From the NCBI GenBank assembly GCA_052108535.1, contig JBQDZM010000011.1:12904-76903 (forward strand): a DNA stretch of 64,000 nucleotides, read 5' to 3'. The notes under the pieces are model-generated. The model saw only the letters and a list, made by a program, of their open reading frames with translations, had not been told where the DNA came from and did no database searches. Of the stretch, positions 24,713 to 32,240 are shown in pieces. The translations under genes and the position numbers were made by a program. The stretch is from Galactobacter sp052108535. Lineage in GTDB: Bacteria > Actinomycetota > Actinomycetes > Actinomycetales > Micrococcaceae. Position 1 is the stretch's first letter. Every line of letters starts with the position of its first letter.

Positions 24713-25921
24713 GTGTCCGATTCCACCGCAGTCCCAGCCTCCTCCCGCCCCGCGCACGGCCCGGCGGTGACCGCCTCAGCCCACTCCTTCGAACGTGTGG
24801 CCACCGTGGATCTGGCCGCCATCCGCCATAACATCACCCACGTGCGTGACCTGGTCGGGTCCGCCCGCGTCATGGCCGTGGTCAAGGCGGATGCCTATGG
24901 GCACGGGGTGCTGCCCGTCGCCACCGCAGCCCTGGAAGCCGGCGCCACCTGGCTGGGTACCGCTCACGTCACCGAGGCGCTCGCCGTCCGTGCTGCCGGG
25001 ATCGAGGCTCCGATCCTCTCCTGGCTGCACACGGAGTCCACGGATTTCGACGCGGCCGTCGCCGCGGGGGTGGACCTCGGGGTCTCCGGGTGGGAACTGG
25101 AACCCATCGCCGCAGCGGCGCAGCGCGCCGGAGCCGTCGCCAGAATCCACCTGAAGATCGACACCGGGCTGGGGCGCAACGGCTGCACGGCCGAAGCCTG
25201 GCCAGCCCTTGTCCAGCGGGCCAAAAAGCTTCAGGAGGATGGCAGCGTTCGGGTGGTCGGTGTCTTCTCTCACTTCGCGGTGGCGGATGAACCGGAACGC
25301 CCGGAGACGGACGACCAACTCCAGGCCTTCCGCGCCGCGTTGGCAGTAGTCGAGGAGGCCGGCCTCGAGATCGAGGTGCGCCACATCGCCAATTCGCCCG
25401 CACTGCTCTCCCGTGCCGACACCCACTTCGACCTGGTCCGATGCGGCCTCGCGATGTACGGTCTCTCGCCCTTCGAGGGCACAACCCCGGAACAACTCGG
25501 GCTCCGCCCAGCCATGCGCCTGTCTGCCAGGATCGCCAACGTCAAACGGGTCCCGGCAGGCCAAGGGGTGTCCTACGGGTTGCGCTGGCAGGCGTCCGCC
25601 CCCACCACGCTCGGCCTGATTCCCCTGGGCTACGCGGACGGCATTCCCCGGATCGCGGAGAACGGCCCCGTGCTCGTCAACGGCCGCGTGGTCCACAGCG
25701 TGGGACGCGTGGCCATGGACCAGTTCGTGGTGGACCTCGGCCCAGAGGCCACGGAAGCGGAATACCTCGGTGCGGAGGTCGTGCTCTTCGGAGGGGCCAC
25801 CGAACCACCCGTCACCGCATGGGCGGAGGCCGCCGGAACTATCAACTACGAGGTCGTCACCCGCATCTCCCCGCGGGTCCCACGGCTTCACCTCGATTCG
25901 GAACGGACCCAGGATGACTGA
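24713..25921 (+). CDS. alr: Alanine racemase
   Basis: 402 residues from GTG 24713. It interconverts L- and D-Ala for peptidoglycan. PLP Lys58 lies in MAVVKADAYGHG. IDTGLGRNGC, VGVFSHFAVAD and the catalytic-Tyr region RCGLAMYGLSP are present, with C-terminal VGRVAMDQFVVDLG. An in-frame GTG at 24767 would put the Lys at 40, closer to minimal racemases, and cannot be excluded. Overlaps tsaE by 8 bases, a typical actinobacterial alr-tsaE junction. Confidence 0.94.
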   Translation: MSDSTAVPASSRPAHGPAVTASAHSFERVATVDLAAIRHNITHVRDLVGSARVMAVVKADAYGHGVLPVATAALEAGATWLGTAHVTEALAVRAAGIEAPILSWLHTESTDFDAAVAAGVDLGVSGWELEPIAAAAQRAGAVARIHLKIDTGLGRNGCTAEAWPALVQRAKKLQEDGSVRVVGVFSHFAVADEPERPETDDQLQAFRAALAVVEEAGLEIEVRHIANSPALLSRADTHFDLVRCGLAMYGLSPFEGTTPEQLGLRPAMRLSARIANVKRVPAGQGVSYGLRWQASAPTTLGLIPLGYADGIPRIAENGPVLVNGRVVHSVGRVAMDQFVVDLGPEATEAEYLGAEVVLFGGATEPPVTAWAEAAGTINYEVVTRISPRVPRLHLDSERTQDD

Positions 25922-26525
25922 ACGGCAGGATGACACCCCCCTGATCTCCGTGGCCCTCCCCACCGCGGAAGCGACCCAAGCGCTCGCCGCCCGCCTGGCA
26001 GGCGTGCTGAGCGCAGGCGACTTGATCATCTTGGTGGGCGAGCTGGGCGCGGGGAAAACCACCTTCACCCAAGGACTGGGTCAGGGACTGGGCGTGAAGG
26101 GCCGCATCGCCTCACCCACGTTCGTGCTCTCCCGCGTCCACTCCTCAGCCACAGGCGGACCGGACCTGGTGCATGTCGACGCCTACCGGCTGGGCAGTGC
26201 CGCCGAGGTCACCGACCTGGACCTCGAGGAATCCATGGATCGATCCGTCACGGTCGTGGAATGGGGACGGGACCGGGCCGAGGACCTGGCGCCGTCACGG
26301 CTTGAGATCGAACTGGTGCGTCCAGTGGGAGACGCGGCTGCGGTCACGCCAGGCGGACCCGATCGCCCCGCTCCGTGGGAGGCGGAGGAGCTTGAGGAGT
26401 ACGAGGTGGAACGGACCCTGCGGTTGTGGGCCATCGGCCCGCGCTGGGAGGGGCAGGCGCGTGCGGACCTGCTCCGCGCCGTCGGGCAGGAACCGGATCA
26501 GCAGCAGGTCACGGACGCCGAGTAG
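25914..26525 (+). CDS. tsaE: tRNA threonylcarbamoyladenosine biosynthesis ATPase TsaE
   Basis: 203 residues. ATPase that recycles the TsaB-TsaD complex in t6A37 synthesis. Walker A is GELGAGKTTFTQGLGQGLG, followed by SPTFVLSRVH, HVDAYRL and VVEWGRDRAEDLAPSRLEIEL. The C-terminal about 65 residues, with a Pro/Gly/Glu-rich insert, exceed the usual about 150-residue length. Starts inside the alr 3' end; tsaB follows 11 bases later. Confidence 0.93.
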   Translation: MTERQDDTPLISVALPTAEATQALAARLAGVLSAGDLIILVGELGAGKTTFTQGLGQGLGVKGRIASPTFVLSRVHSSATGGPDLVHVDAYRLGSAAEVTDLDLEESMDRSVTVVEWGRDRAEDLAPSRLEIELVRPVGDAAAVTPGGPDRPAPWEAEELEEYEVERTLRLWAIGPRWEGQARADLLRAVGQEPDQQQVTDAE

Positions 26526-26536
26526 AATCGACTGCC

Positions 26537-27235
26537 GTGCGCGCCCTCATCATCGATACTTCCTCTGTGGTCTCGGTCGCCGCGATCGACACCGCGGCAG
26601 ACCCCACCGTCCTGGCCCGATTCAACGGCCACGACACCCACCGCCATGCAGAAGACCTGGCCCCGGCCGTGTCGCAGGTCCTGGAACGGGCCGGGTGGTC
26701 ACGCCCGGACATCGTGGTCACGGGGGAGGGGCCCGGTCCCTTCACCGGACTGAGGGTGGGAATGGCCACCGCTCAGACCTTGGCGTTTGCCTGGGGAGCT
26801 CCGGTAGCGGGATGGTGTTCGCTGGACGGCCTGGCTCGCTCCATCACCGCGCAGCCGGGAAGTGCGGCCGGATTCATCGCGGCGCTGGACGCGCGGCGCA
26901 AGGAACTGTACTGGGCCCGCTATGACGCGGACGGGGCTAGGGTGGACGGCCCACACGTTTCCTCACCCGCCCAGCTGGTAGACCTTGTGCCCGACGGCGT
27001 CGCCGTAGCGGGTGCCGGCGTCGCCGCCCGTGCGCAGGAGATCGCCGACCTCGGCCTGCCCGTGGTGCCCGGCAGCGAGCACCTCCACGTGGATGCCGGT
27101 GACCTGGGTCTTTCGTGGGTCGCCGCCGGTAGTCCGCTCAACGAGCCTCGGGCGCGCTACCTGCGGGAGTCCGACGCCGTGGTCCCGACCTCGATGGCCG
27201 GAGTGGACGTGTCGAAACCGGGGACCAGGGCATGA
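26537..27235 (+). CDS. tsaB: tRNA threonylcarbamoyladenosine biosynthesis protein TsaB
   Basis: 232 residues from GTG 26537. Non-catalytic ASKHA-fold partner of TsaD. LIIDTSSVVSVAAID, HAEDLAPAVSQVLERAG and GEGPGPFTGLRVGMATAQTLAFAWGAPVAGWCSLDGLA are the family signature. Overlaps rimI by 4 bases (ATGA). Confidence 0.93.
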   Translation: MRALIIDTSSVVSVAAIDTAADPTVLARFNGHDTHRHAEDLAPAVSQVLERAGWSRPDIVVTGEGPGPFTGLRVGMATAQTLAFAWGAPVAGWCSLDGLARSITAQPGSAAGFIAALDARRKELYWARYDADGARVDGPHVSSPAQLVDLVPDGVAVAGAGVAARAQEIADLGLPVVPGSEHLHVDAGDLGLSWVAAGSPLNEPRARYLRESDAVVPTSMAGVDVSKPGTRA

Positions 27236-27831
27236 GTGCCGCGCCGCTTCCCGACGCCCCAGCCCACCTGCTCAGCTCGGTCCCGGAGGGCTACGCGATC
27301 CGCAGCTTGGACGCCTCGGACGTGGAGGCGCTGGTGGACCTGGACGTGCGCCTGTTCCACACGGACGCATGGCCGGAGAGCATGTTCCGTGACGAGTTGG
27401 CTCACCCGGAATGGCGCCGGTACTGGGGAGTCAGCGCCACCGATGCTCCCGCAGACATCGTGGGGTATCTGGGCTTGCAGTACTCGCCCCGCATCGCGGA
27501 CATCCAGACCATCGGTGTGCTCGCCGGACACCGACGCAAGGGGCTCGCGGGGTTCCTCATGCGGCTGGCAGCCGAGCGCGCGGCTGCCTGGGGCGCCGAA
27601 TCCATGATGCTGGAGGTCCGGGTGGATAACACCGGCGCCATCGGCCTCTACGAGGGCCACGGGTTCCGGATCATCCACACCCGTCCCGGGTACTACGCCG
27701 ACGGGACGGACGCGCTGATCATGATGCGGGACGTCGCCGACCGCCCCGAGCACCCGAACCGCCCCGACCGCGCCGAAGAGCACGACACCACCGTCCAGAG
27801 CCCCACAGACCAGAAGGACACCGAAGCATGA
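27232..27831 (+). CDS. rimI: Ribosomal-protein-alanine N-acetyltransferase
   Basis: 199-residue GNAT enzyme; RimI acetylates the N-terminal Ala of S18. Acetyl-CoA motif IGVLAGHRRKGLAGFLMRLAAERAAAWG and MMLEVRVDNTGAIGLYEGHGFRI are characteristic of RimI. A disordered Arg/Pro/Asp-rich tail of about 30 residues follows. Embedded between tsaB and tsaD with 4-base overlaps both sides, the standard actinobacterial order. Confidence 0.92.
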   Translation: MSAAPLPDAPAHLLSSVPEGYAIRSLDASDVEALVDLDVRLFHTDAWPESMFRDELAHPEWRRYWGVSATDAPADIVGYLGLQYSPRIADIQTIGVLAGHRRKGLAGFLMRLAAERAAAWGAESMMLEVRVDNTGAIGLYEGHGFRIIHTRPGYYADGTDALIMMRDVADRPEHPNRPDRAEEHDTTVQSPTDQKDTEA

Positions 27832-28928
27832 GCAGCAAACCACGAGTGCGCCAACCCTTGGTTCTGGGGATCGAATCCAGCTGCGACGAGACCGGAGTGG
27901 GCGTGGTGCGAGGTACCACCCTCTTGGCCAATGCCGTGGCCTCGTCCATGGAGGAACACGTTCGCTTCGGCGGCGTGATCCCGGAGATCGCCTCACGCGC
28001 GCACCTGGAGGCCCTGGTCCCCACCCTGCGTGAGGCCTTGGACACCGCGGGGGTCACGTTGGAGGACCTGGACGCCATTGCCGTCACGTCCGGTCCGGGC
28101 CTGGCTGGAGCCCTCATGGTGGGCGTAGCTGGAGCGAAGGCCCTGGCGTTGGCCACGGGGAAGCCGCTCTATGCCGTCAACCATCTCGTGGCCCATGTGG
28201 GCGTCGGTGTCCTGGAGGGGGGACCGCTTCCGGAGCGGCTCGGTGCTCTGCTGGTCTCCGGCGGGCACACGGAGATCCTCGAGGTCACCTCACTGACCTC
28301 GGATGTGCGGCTGTTGGGTTCCACGATCGATGACGCCGCGGGGGAGGCCTACGACAAGGTCGCCAGATTACTCGGCCTGCCCTACCCGGGTGGACCGGTC
28401 ATCGACCGTTTGGCTGCCACGGGTGACCCCAAGGCCATTCGTTTCCCGCGCGGCCTGACGTTGGGCAAGTTCATGGGCACCGCCGAGGAACCCGGTCCTC
28501 ACCGCTACGACTTCTCCTTCTCCGGTCTCAAGACCGCGGTGGCTCGATACGTGGAGGATTGCGCGGCACGCGGCGTGGATGTCCCGGTGGCCGACGTCGC
28601 GGCCTCCTTCCAGGAAGCCGTGGTGGACGTGATCACCAACAAGGCCGTGCTGGCAGCCAAGGAACACGGGCTGGAACACCTGCTGCTGGGCGGAGGCGTG
28701 GCAGCGAACAAGCGACTACGCGAACTGCTCGCCGCCCGCAGCGCCTCAGCTGGTATCACGCTGCGGGTTCCTCGACCCGGCTTGTGCACGGACAACGGCG
28801 CGATGATCGCGGCCCTCGGCGCGCAGCTCGTGGCCGCCGGGGTGGAACCGACCGGGACCGACTTCGGGACCGACACCGGCTTGGACGCCTCGATCGTGTC
28901 CATCCCCCCGCTGCCCGTGGCAGGGTGA
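27828..28928 (+). CDS. tsaD: tRNA N6-adenosine threonylcarbamoyltransferase TsaD
   Basis: 366 residues. Catalytic subunit that transfers the threonylcarbamoyl group to A37 of ANN-decoding tRNAs. LGIESSCDETGVGVV, GGVIPEIASRAHLEAL, the metal-binding HxxxH in VNHLVAHV, LLVSGGHTEI, DDAAGEAYDKVARLLGLPYPGGP, GGGVAANKRLRE and CTDNGAMIAALG are all present. ATGA overlap with rimI. Confidence 0.96.
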   Translation: MSSKPRVRQPLVLGIESSCDETGVGVVRGTTLLANAVASSMEEHVRFGGVIPEIASRAHLEALVPTLREALDTAGVTLEDLDAIAVTSGPGLAGALMVGVAGAKALALATGKPLYAVNHLVAHVGVGVLEGGPLPERLGALLVSGGHTEILEVTSLTSDVRLLGSTIDDAAGEAYDKVARLLGLPYPGGPVIDRLAATGDPKAIRFPRGLTLGKFMGTAEEPGPHRYDFSFSGLKTAVARYVEDCAARGVDVPVADVAASFQEAVVDVITNKAVLAAKEHGLEHLLLGGGVAANKRLRELLAARSASAGITLRVPRPGLCTDNGAMIAALGAQLVAAGVEPTGTDFGTDTGLDASIVSIPPLPVAG

Positions 28929-28931
28929 GAG

Positions 28932-28985
28932 TGCCCGACGGCTCGTGGCGCCGGGCACTCGGGCGCCGCCACCCGCCGTCGGGCA
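28932..28985. terminator. Hairpin between convergent tsaD and carboxylate-amine ligase
   Basis: Outer arms TGCCCGACGG (28932-28941) and CCGTCGGGCA (28976-28985), with a nested GC-rich hairpin inside. Likely bidirectional; no strong T tract. Confidence 0.6.
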
Positions 28986-28997
28986 GTGCCTGCGGCC

Positions 28998-30140
28998 TCA
29001 GGTATCGCTGCGCAGCAGCCGGGTGGACTCCAGCACCACCTGGCGAAGATCCCCTCCGTGGGCGTCAGCCCAGCGGCGCTGCCGCTGGTAGCCGGCGCCC
29101 TCGGTGACGATGCTCCAAACGTCGGCGAGTTCCTGCTCGCAGCCCAGCCGCTTGGCCACCGGCGCAAGCCGCGTGAGCTCGTCAGCCAGATGGTCGGTGA
29201 CGAGCTTCTCGTTACCCGCGGAATCCAGGATGATGATGGCATCGAGGCCGTAGCGGGCCGCCCGCCATTTGTTCTCCACTCGGAACCACGGGCTCATCAC
29301 TGGGATGTGGCGACCGGCGTCGAGGGCATCTGACATATCCGCCACGAGGCATTGCGTCAGTGCGGCGATGGCGCCCACGTCACGGGCGGAGGCCAAGCCG
29401 TCACAGATGCGCATCTCCACGGTGCCGAAGCGCGGGACCGGACGTACGTCCCAACGGATCTCGTTGAGCTCATCCACCACGCCCACATGGAACATGTCGG
29501 CCACGTAGCCCTCGTAGTCGCTGAACTGGTCAAAGTGGGCAGGCAACCCGCCGGTGGGCAACTGCTGGAACATCAGCGATCGCTGCGAGGCGTAGCCTGT
29601 GTCGTCGCCGCCCCAGAACGGCGAGGAAGCGGAGAGGGCCAGCAGGTGCGGCTGGTAGTTGATCAGGCCGTCCACGATGGGAAGGGCCTTGGAAGCCTTG
29701 TCCACGCCGACATGCACGTGCACCCCGTAAATCACCATCTGCCGTCCCCACCACTGCGTGCGGTCAATCAGCGTGGCATAGCGCTCCTTATCGGTGACCG
29801 GTTGCAGGGTCGGGGGCGCAAACGGATGGGAACCGGCGCAGTACAGCTCCACCCCGAGCGGATCCGTGACAGTACGGACCTCACGCATCAGAGAAACCAG
29901 TTCCGCCTTGGCGCCCGCCACATCCGTGTGGACCCCCGTGACAAGCTCCACCGTGTTCATCAGCAGTTCCTGCGTGATCTGCGGGTGGTCCTCGTACGGG
30001 GCCAGACCCCGTGCTTCCTTCACGCCGTCGAGCACCTCCTGCGCAACGGGACGCAGATCCCCGGTCTCAGCGTCGACGAGGGCGATCTCCCATTCGATGC
30101 CGAGGGTGTTGGGGCGAGAGCGGGCGAAGTCGATGTGCAT
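28998..30140 (-). CDS. Glutamate-cysteine ligase family 2 / YbdK-like carboxylate-amine ligase
   Basis: 380 residues from ATG 30140. NTLGIEWEIALVDAETGDL is the GCS2 signature; ELVTGVHTDVAGAK, CAGSHPFA, VHVHVGVDKASK and RFGTVEMRICDG follow. The family joins a carboxylate and an amine using ATP; E. coli YbdK has weak glutamate-cysteine ligase activity. In actinobacteria, which use mycothiol, the real substrate is not established. An in-frame ATG at 30278 would add 46 residues, mostly Pro-Val repeats encoded by a microsatellite; the family N-terminus argues for 30140. Weak AGGAAAC upstream. Confidence 0.87.
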   Translation of the reverse strand: MHIDFARSRPNTLGIEWEIALVDAETGDLRPVAQEVLDGVKEARGLAPYEDHPQITQELLMNTVELVTGVHTDVAGAKAELVSLMREVRTVTDPLGVELYCAGSHPFAPPTLQPVTDKERYATLIDRTQWWGRQMVIYGVHVHVGVDKASKALPIVDGLINYQPHLLALSASSPFWGGDDTGYASQRSLMFQQLPTGGLPAHFDQFSDYEGYVADMFHVGVVDELNEIRWDVRPVPRFGTVEMRICDGLASARDVGAIAALTQCLVADMSDALDAGRHIPVMSPWFRVENKWRAARYGLDAIIILDSAGNEKLVTDHLADELTRLAPVAKRLGCEQELADVWSIVTEGAGYQRQRRWADAHGGDLRQVVLESTRLLRSDT

Positions 30141-30190
30141 GCTGGTCTGACTCGTTTCCTGCCGTGTGCGAGGGGACGGGAAAGATCCTA

Positions 30191-30244
30191 CTGGGACTGG
30201 GACTGGGACTGGGACTGGGACTGGGACTGGGACTGGGACTGGGG
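30191..30244. repeat. Hexanucleotide microsatellite (CTGGGA)8
   Basis: Eight exact CTGGGA units at 30191-30238, then one CTGGGG. It lies in the 144-base gap upstream of the minus-strand carboxylate-amine ligase, about 50 bases before its ATG. The unit is a multiple of 3, so copy change would not shift a frame but would change promoter spacing or, with the upstream start, the number of Pro-Val dipeptides. Confidence 0.98.
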
Positions 30245-30284
30245 CGGTGGCGGACGGTGCTGGTGGTTTGCGGACCATCCGGAT

Positions 30285-31538
30285 TCACGACGGGGTGGTG
30301 ACCTCGTCGACCTCGATCGCCACGTGATCGTCACCAATCCTCGCCAACACCAGCGTCGCGGCACGCCCCTGGTTCCGTTTCAGCTTGGACCCGGCCAGGA
30401 TCTCGCGGCGCAAGGTTTCCGGCACCACATCCACGCCGCGTTTCTTGATGGTCAGCGTGCTCACCTTGGTCTCGCGGGCCCACGCCTTGAGGTGTTTGAC
30501 CTTGATGGGGTGTGTTCCCACGACCCGGAAGCAGCGGGCCAACGGGGTGCTCACCGGCGAAGGCGAGGTGAGGTAGGCCAGATGGGGATCCAGCGGCTCG
30601 GCGCCGACGTGCAAGGCCAGGTCAGCGACCAGCCCCGCGCGGATCACGGCACCGTCCGGTTCCAGCAGGTACTCGCTCAGGGGGACGCCGGGGCCAAGGG
30701 AGGCGGCCTCAGGATCCACGCCGGGGAACCCTGTGCCCGACGTGAGCTCGGCAGCGCCTTGATCGGTCACGACGACGGCCGCTCGTCTCACCTGCGGCCG
30801 GCGGAGCGCGCCGAAGTAGAGGACGGCCTCAACGACGTCGCCCGCCTCGGAGAGCCACACCGCCTCCGCGTTCCCCGGCACGGCGTCGTGGGGGAGCCCC
30901 GGCCCCAGCTTGACGCCCACAGGATGTTCCCGTGCCACGTCCAAGACAAACGAAAGGGGAGGGGAGAAGGCCTCCGGATCGAAGATCCGGCGGGTGCCAG
31001 AACTGGTCTCGTCGCGCCTGGCGGGATCCAGCCAGACACCGGCGCCCTGCGGCAGGTGCACGTCTTCTGCGAATCCGTGCTGTACCGAGGACTCGGGGAA
31101 CGGGATCAGGTTCAGGGTCGTCAAGGCGGCCGTGGCCTCGTCCGCCTCCACCGCGGTGACGGAGCAGCCGGCTGCGGACAGGGCCATGGCATCGCTTCCG
31201 AGACCGCAACCCAGGTCGAAGACGCTGGTGACCCCGGCAGCCAGGAAACGTTGCGCGTGGCGAGCCGCGACCTTCAGCCGCGTGGCCTGCTCCAGGCCCG
31301 CGCGGGTGAAGAACATGGAGTCGGCGAACTCTCCGAACTTGGCCCGCGCCCGGTAACGCAGCGACAGTTGAGAAACGACGGCGGAAACGAGCTGCGCCGG
31401 GTGTCCTGCCTTGCGCAGTTCCAAGGTCAGCTTGCTGGCGGCGGCGTCGTCTGATGCCTCGTCGGGGGAGTGTGAACCCAACAGGGCCAACCCGTTAGGG
31501 GAGAGGAGTTGGGCCAGGGATTCGGCTGTGGTCACCAT
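30285..31538 (-). CDS. Class I SAM-dependent methyltransferase, THUMP-like type
   Basis: 417 residues. The Rossmann methyltransferase core lies at about 85-215: SVFDLGCGLGSDAMALSAAGCSVTAVEAD is motif I, and VWLDPARRD is the motif IV position. The C-terminal about 90 residues (IKVKHLKAWARETKVSTLTIKKRGVD) resemble the THUMP-like domain of actinobacterial methyltransferases of unknown target, probably RNA. N-terminal helical region LSPNGLALLGSHSP. ATG 31538. The next gene on the plus strand is groES, so this side shares the groES promoter region. Confidence 0.82.
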   Translation of the reverse strand: MVTTAESLAQLLSPNGLALLGSHSPDEASDDAAASKLTLELRKAGHPAQLVSAVVSQLSLRYRARAKFGEFADSMFFTRAGLEQATRLKVAARHAQRFLAAGVTSVFDLGCGLGSDAMALSAAGCSVTAVEADEATAALTTLNLIPFPESSVQHGFAEDVHLPQGAGVWLDPARRDETSSGTRRIFDPEAFSPPLSFVLDVAREHPVGVKLGPGLPHDAVPGNAEAVWLSEAGDVVEAVLYFGALRRPQVRRAAVVVTDQGAAELTSGTGFPGVDPEAASLGPGVPLSEYLLEPDGAVIRAGLVADLALHVGAEPLDPHLAYLTSPSPVSTPLARCFRVVGTHPIKVKHLKAWARETKVSTLTIKKRGVDVVPETLRREILAGSKLKRNQGRAATLVLARIGDDHVAIEVDEVTTPS

Positions 31539-31634
31539 GACTCACCAGCCTACGGTGGAGCTGCAACTGCGGGGTGGTCGAGCTCCAATTGCGCGGCGGT
31601 GGCGCCGGAACGAAAGCGCTCGCCGTCCCGCCGA

Positions 31635-31661
31635 TTGGCACTCGTCTTGACCGAGTGCCAA
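31635..31661 (+). promoter_or_regulatory. CIRCE operator 1 upstream of groES
   Basis: TTGGCACTC-N9-GAGTGCCAA, perfect inverted repeat with the CIRCE layout (consensus TTAGCACTC-N9-GAGTGCTAA). It overlaps the proposed -35 box. CIRCE is the binding site of the HrcA repressor. Confidence 0.9.
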
Positions 31662-31676
31662 CTATCTCCCTAGCAT
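31648..31676 (+). promoter_or_regulatory. groESL promoter
   Basis: TTGACC (31648-31653) and TAGCAT (31671-31676) with a 17-base spacer, lying between and partly within the two CIRCE elements. Confidence 0.75.
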
Positions 31677-31684
31677 GGCAGTTA

Positions 31685-31711
31685 TCAGCACTCGCCACAG
31701 GCGAGTGCTAA
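31685..31711 (+). promoter_or_regulatory. CIRCE operator 2 upstream of groES
   Basis: TCAGCACTC-N9-GAGTGCTAA, one mismatch from the CIRCE consensus, located at the expected transcription start just downstream of the -10 box. Confidence 0.92.
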
Positions 31712-31807
31712 AACAAGCCAAGCAGTTCTCGGTCGGCACCGCGACGACGGCCGGGGGTGAATTGGCCCGTGAAACTACAGGTCACAACCCAAGAAGGAGA
31801 GTGCCGC

Positions 31808-32104
31808 ATGTCGGTCTCCATCAAGCCCCTCGAGGATCGCATCGTCATCCAGCAGCTCGAGGCCGAGCAGACCACCGCTTCCGGTCTGGTCATCCCCGAC
31901 ACCGCCAAGGAGAAGCCCCAGGAGGGCAAGGTCCTGGCCGTGGGCCCGGGCCGCGTCGATGACAACGGCAACCGCGTGCCGCTGGATGTCGCCGAAGGCG
32001 ACGTCGTCCTGTACTCCAAGTACGGCGGAACCGAGGTCAAGGTCGGCGGCGAGGAATTCCTGGTCCTCTCCGCTCGCGACGTCCTCGCCAAGATCGAGAA
32101 GTGA
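31808..32104 (+). CDS. groES: Co-chaperonin GroES
   Basis: 98 residues from ATG 31808 with AAGGAGA at about 31794-31800. The heptameric lid of the GroEL cage. SIKPLEDRIVIQQLEAEQTTASGLVIPD (mobile loop), EGKVLAVGPGRVDDNG and VLYSKYGGTEVKVGGEEFLVLSARDVLAKIE are typical. Under two CIRCE elements, hence heat-shock induced through HrcA. Confidence 0.97.
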   Translation: MSVSIKPLEDRIVIQQLEAEQTTASGLVIPDTAKEKPQEGKVLAVGPGRVDDNGNRVPLDVAEGDVVLYSKYGGTEVKVGGEEFLVLSARDVLAKIEK

Positions 32105-32108
32105 TTTC

Positions 32109-32159
32109 CACGCCCCGAGACGTTGGTAGGCCACTGGCCCACCGACGCGTCGGGGCGTG
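32109..32159 (+). promoter_or_regulatory. Extended hairpin in the groES-groEL gap
   Basis: Nested stem: CACGCCCCGA/TCGGGGCGTG (32109-32118, 32150-32159), then CGTTGGT/ACCGACG, then GGCC-ACT-GGCC. There is no T tract, so processing or partial attenuation between the two cistrons is more likely than termination. Confidence 0.6.
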
Positions 32160-32240
32160 AAATGCATCAATTCAAAACAAGCCTTATCCACGGGACCCAG
32201 ACACGGGGCCCGCAACGGTTTCAAGGAGCAATTCACAACC

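Noticed and set aside
29352..31454. 700-codon plus-strand open frame containing a Trp-Asp repeat
   Set aside because: Antisense to two minus-strand genes with recognisable motifs; the WD repeat is only the microsatellite read on the other strand.
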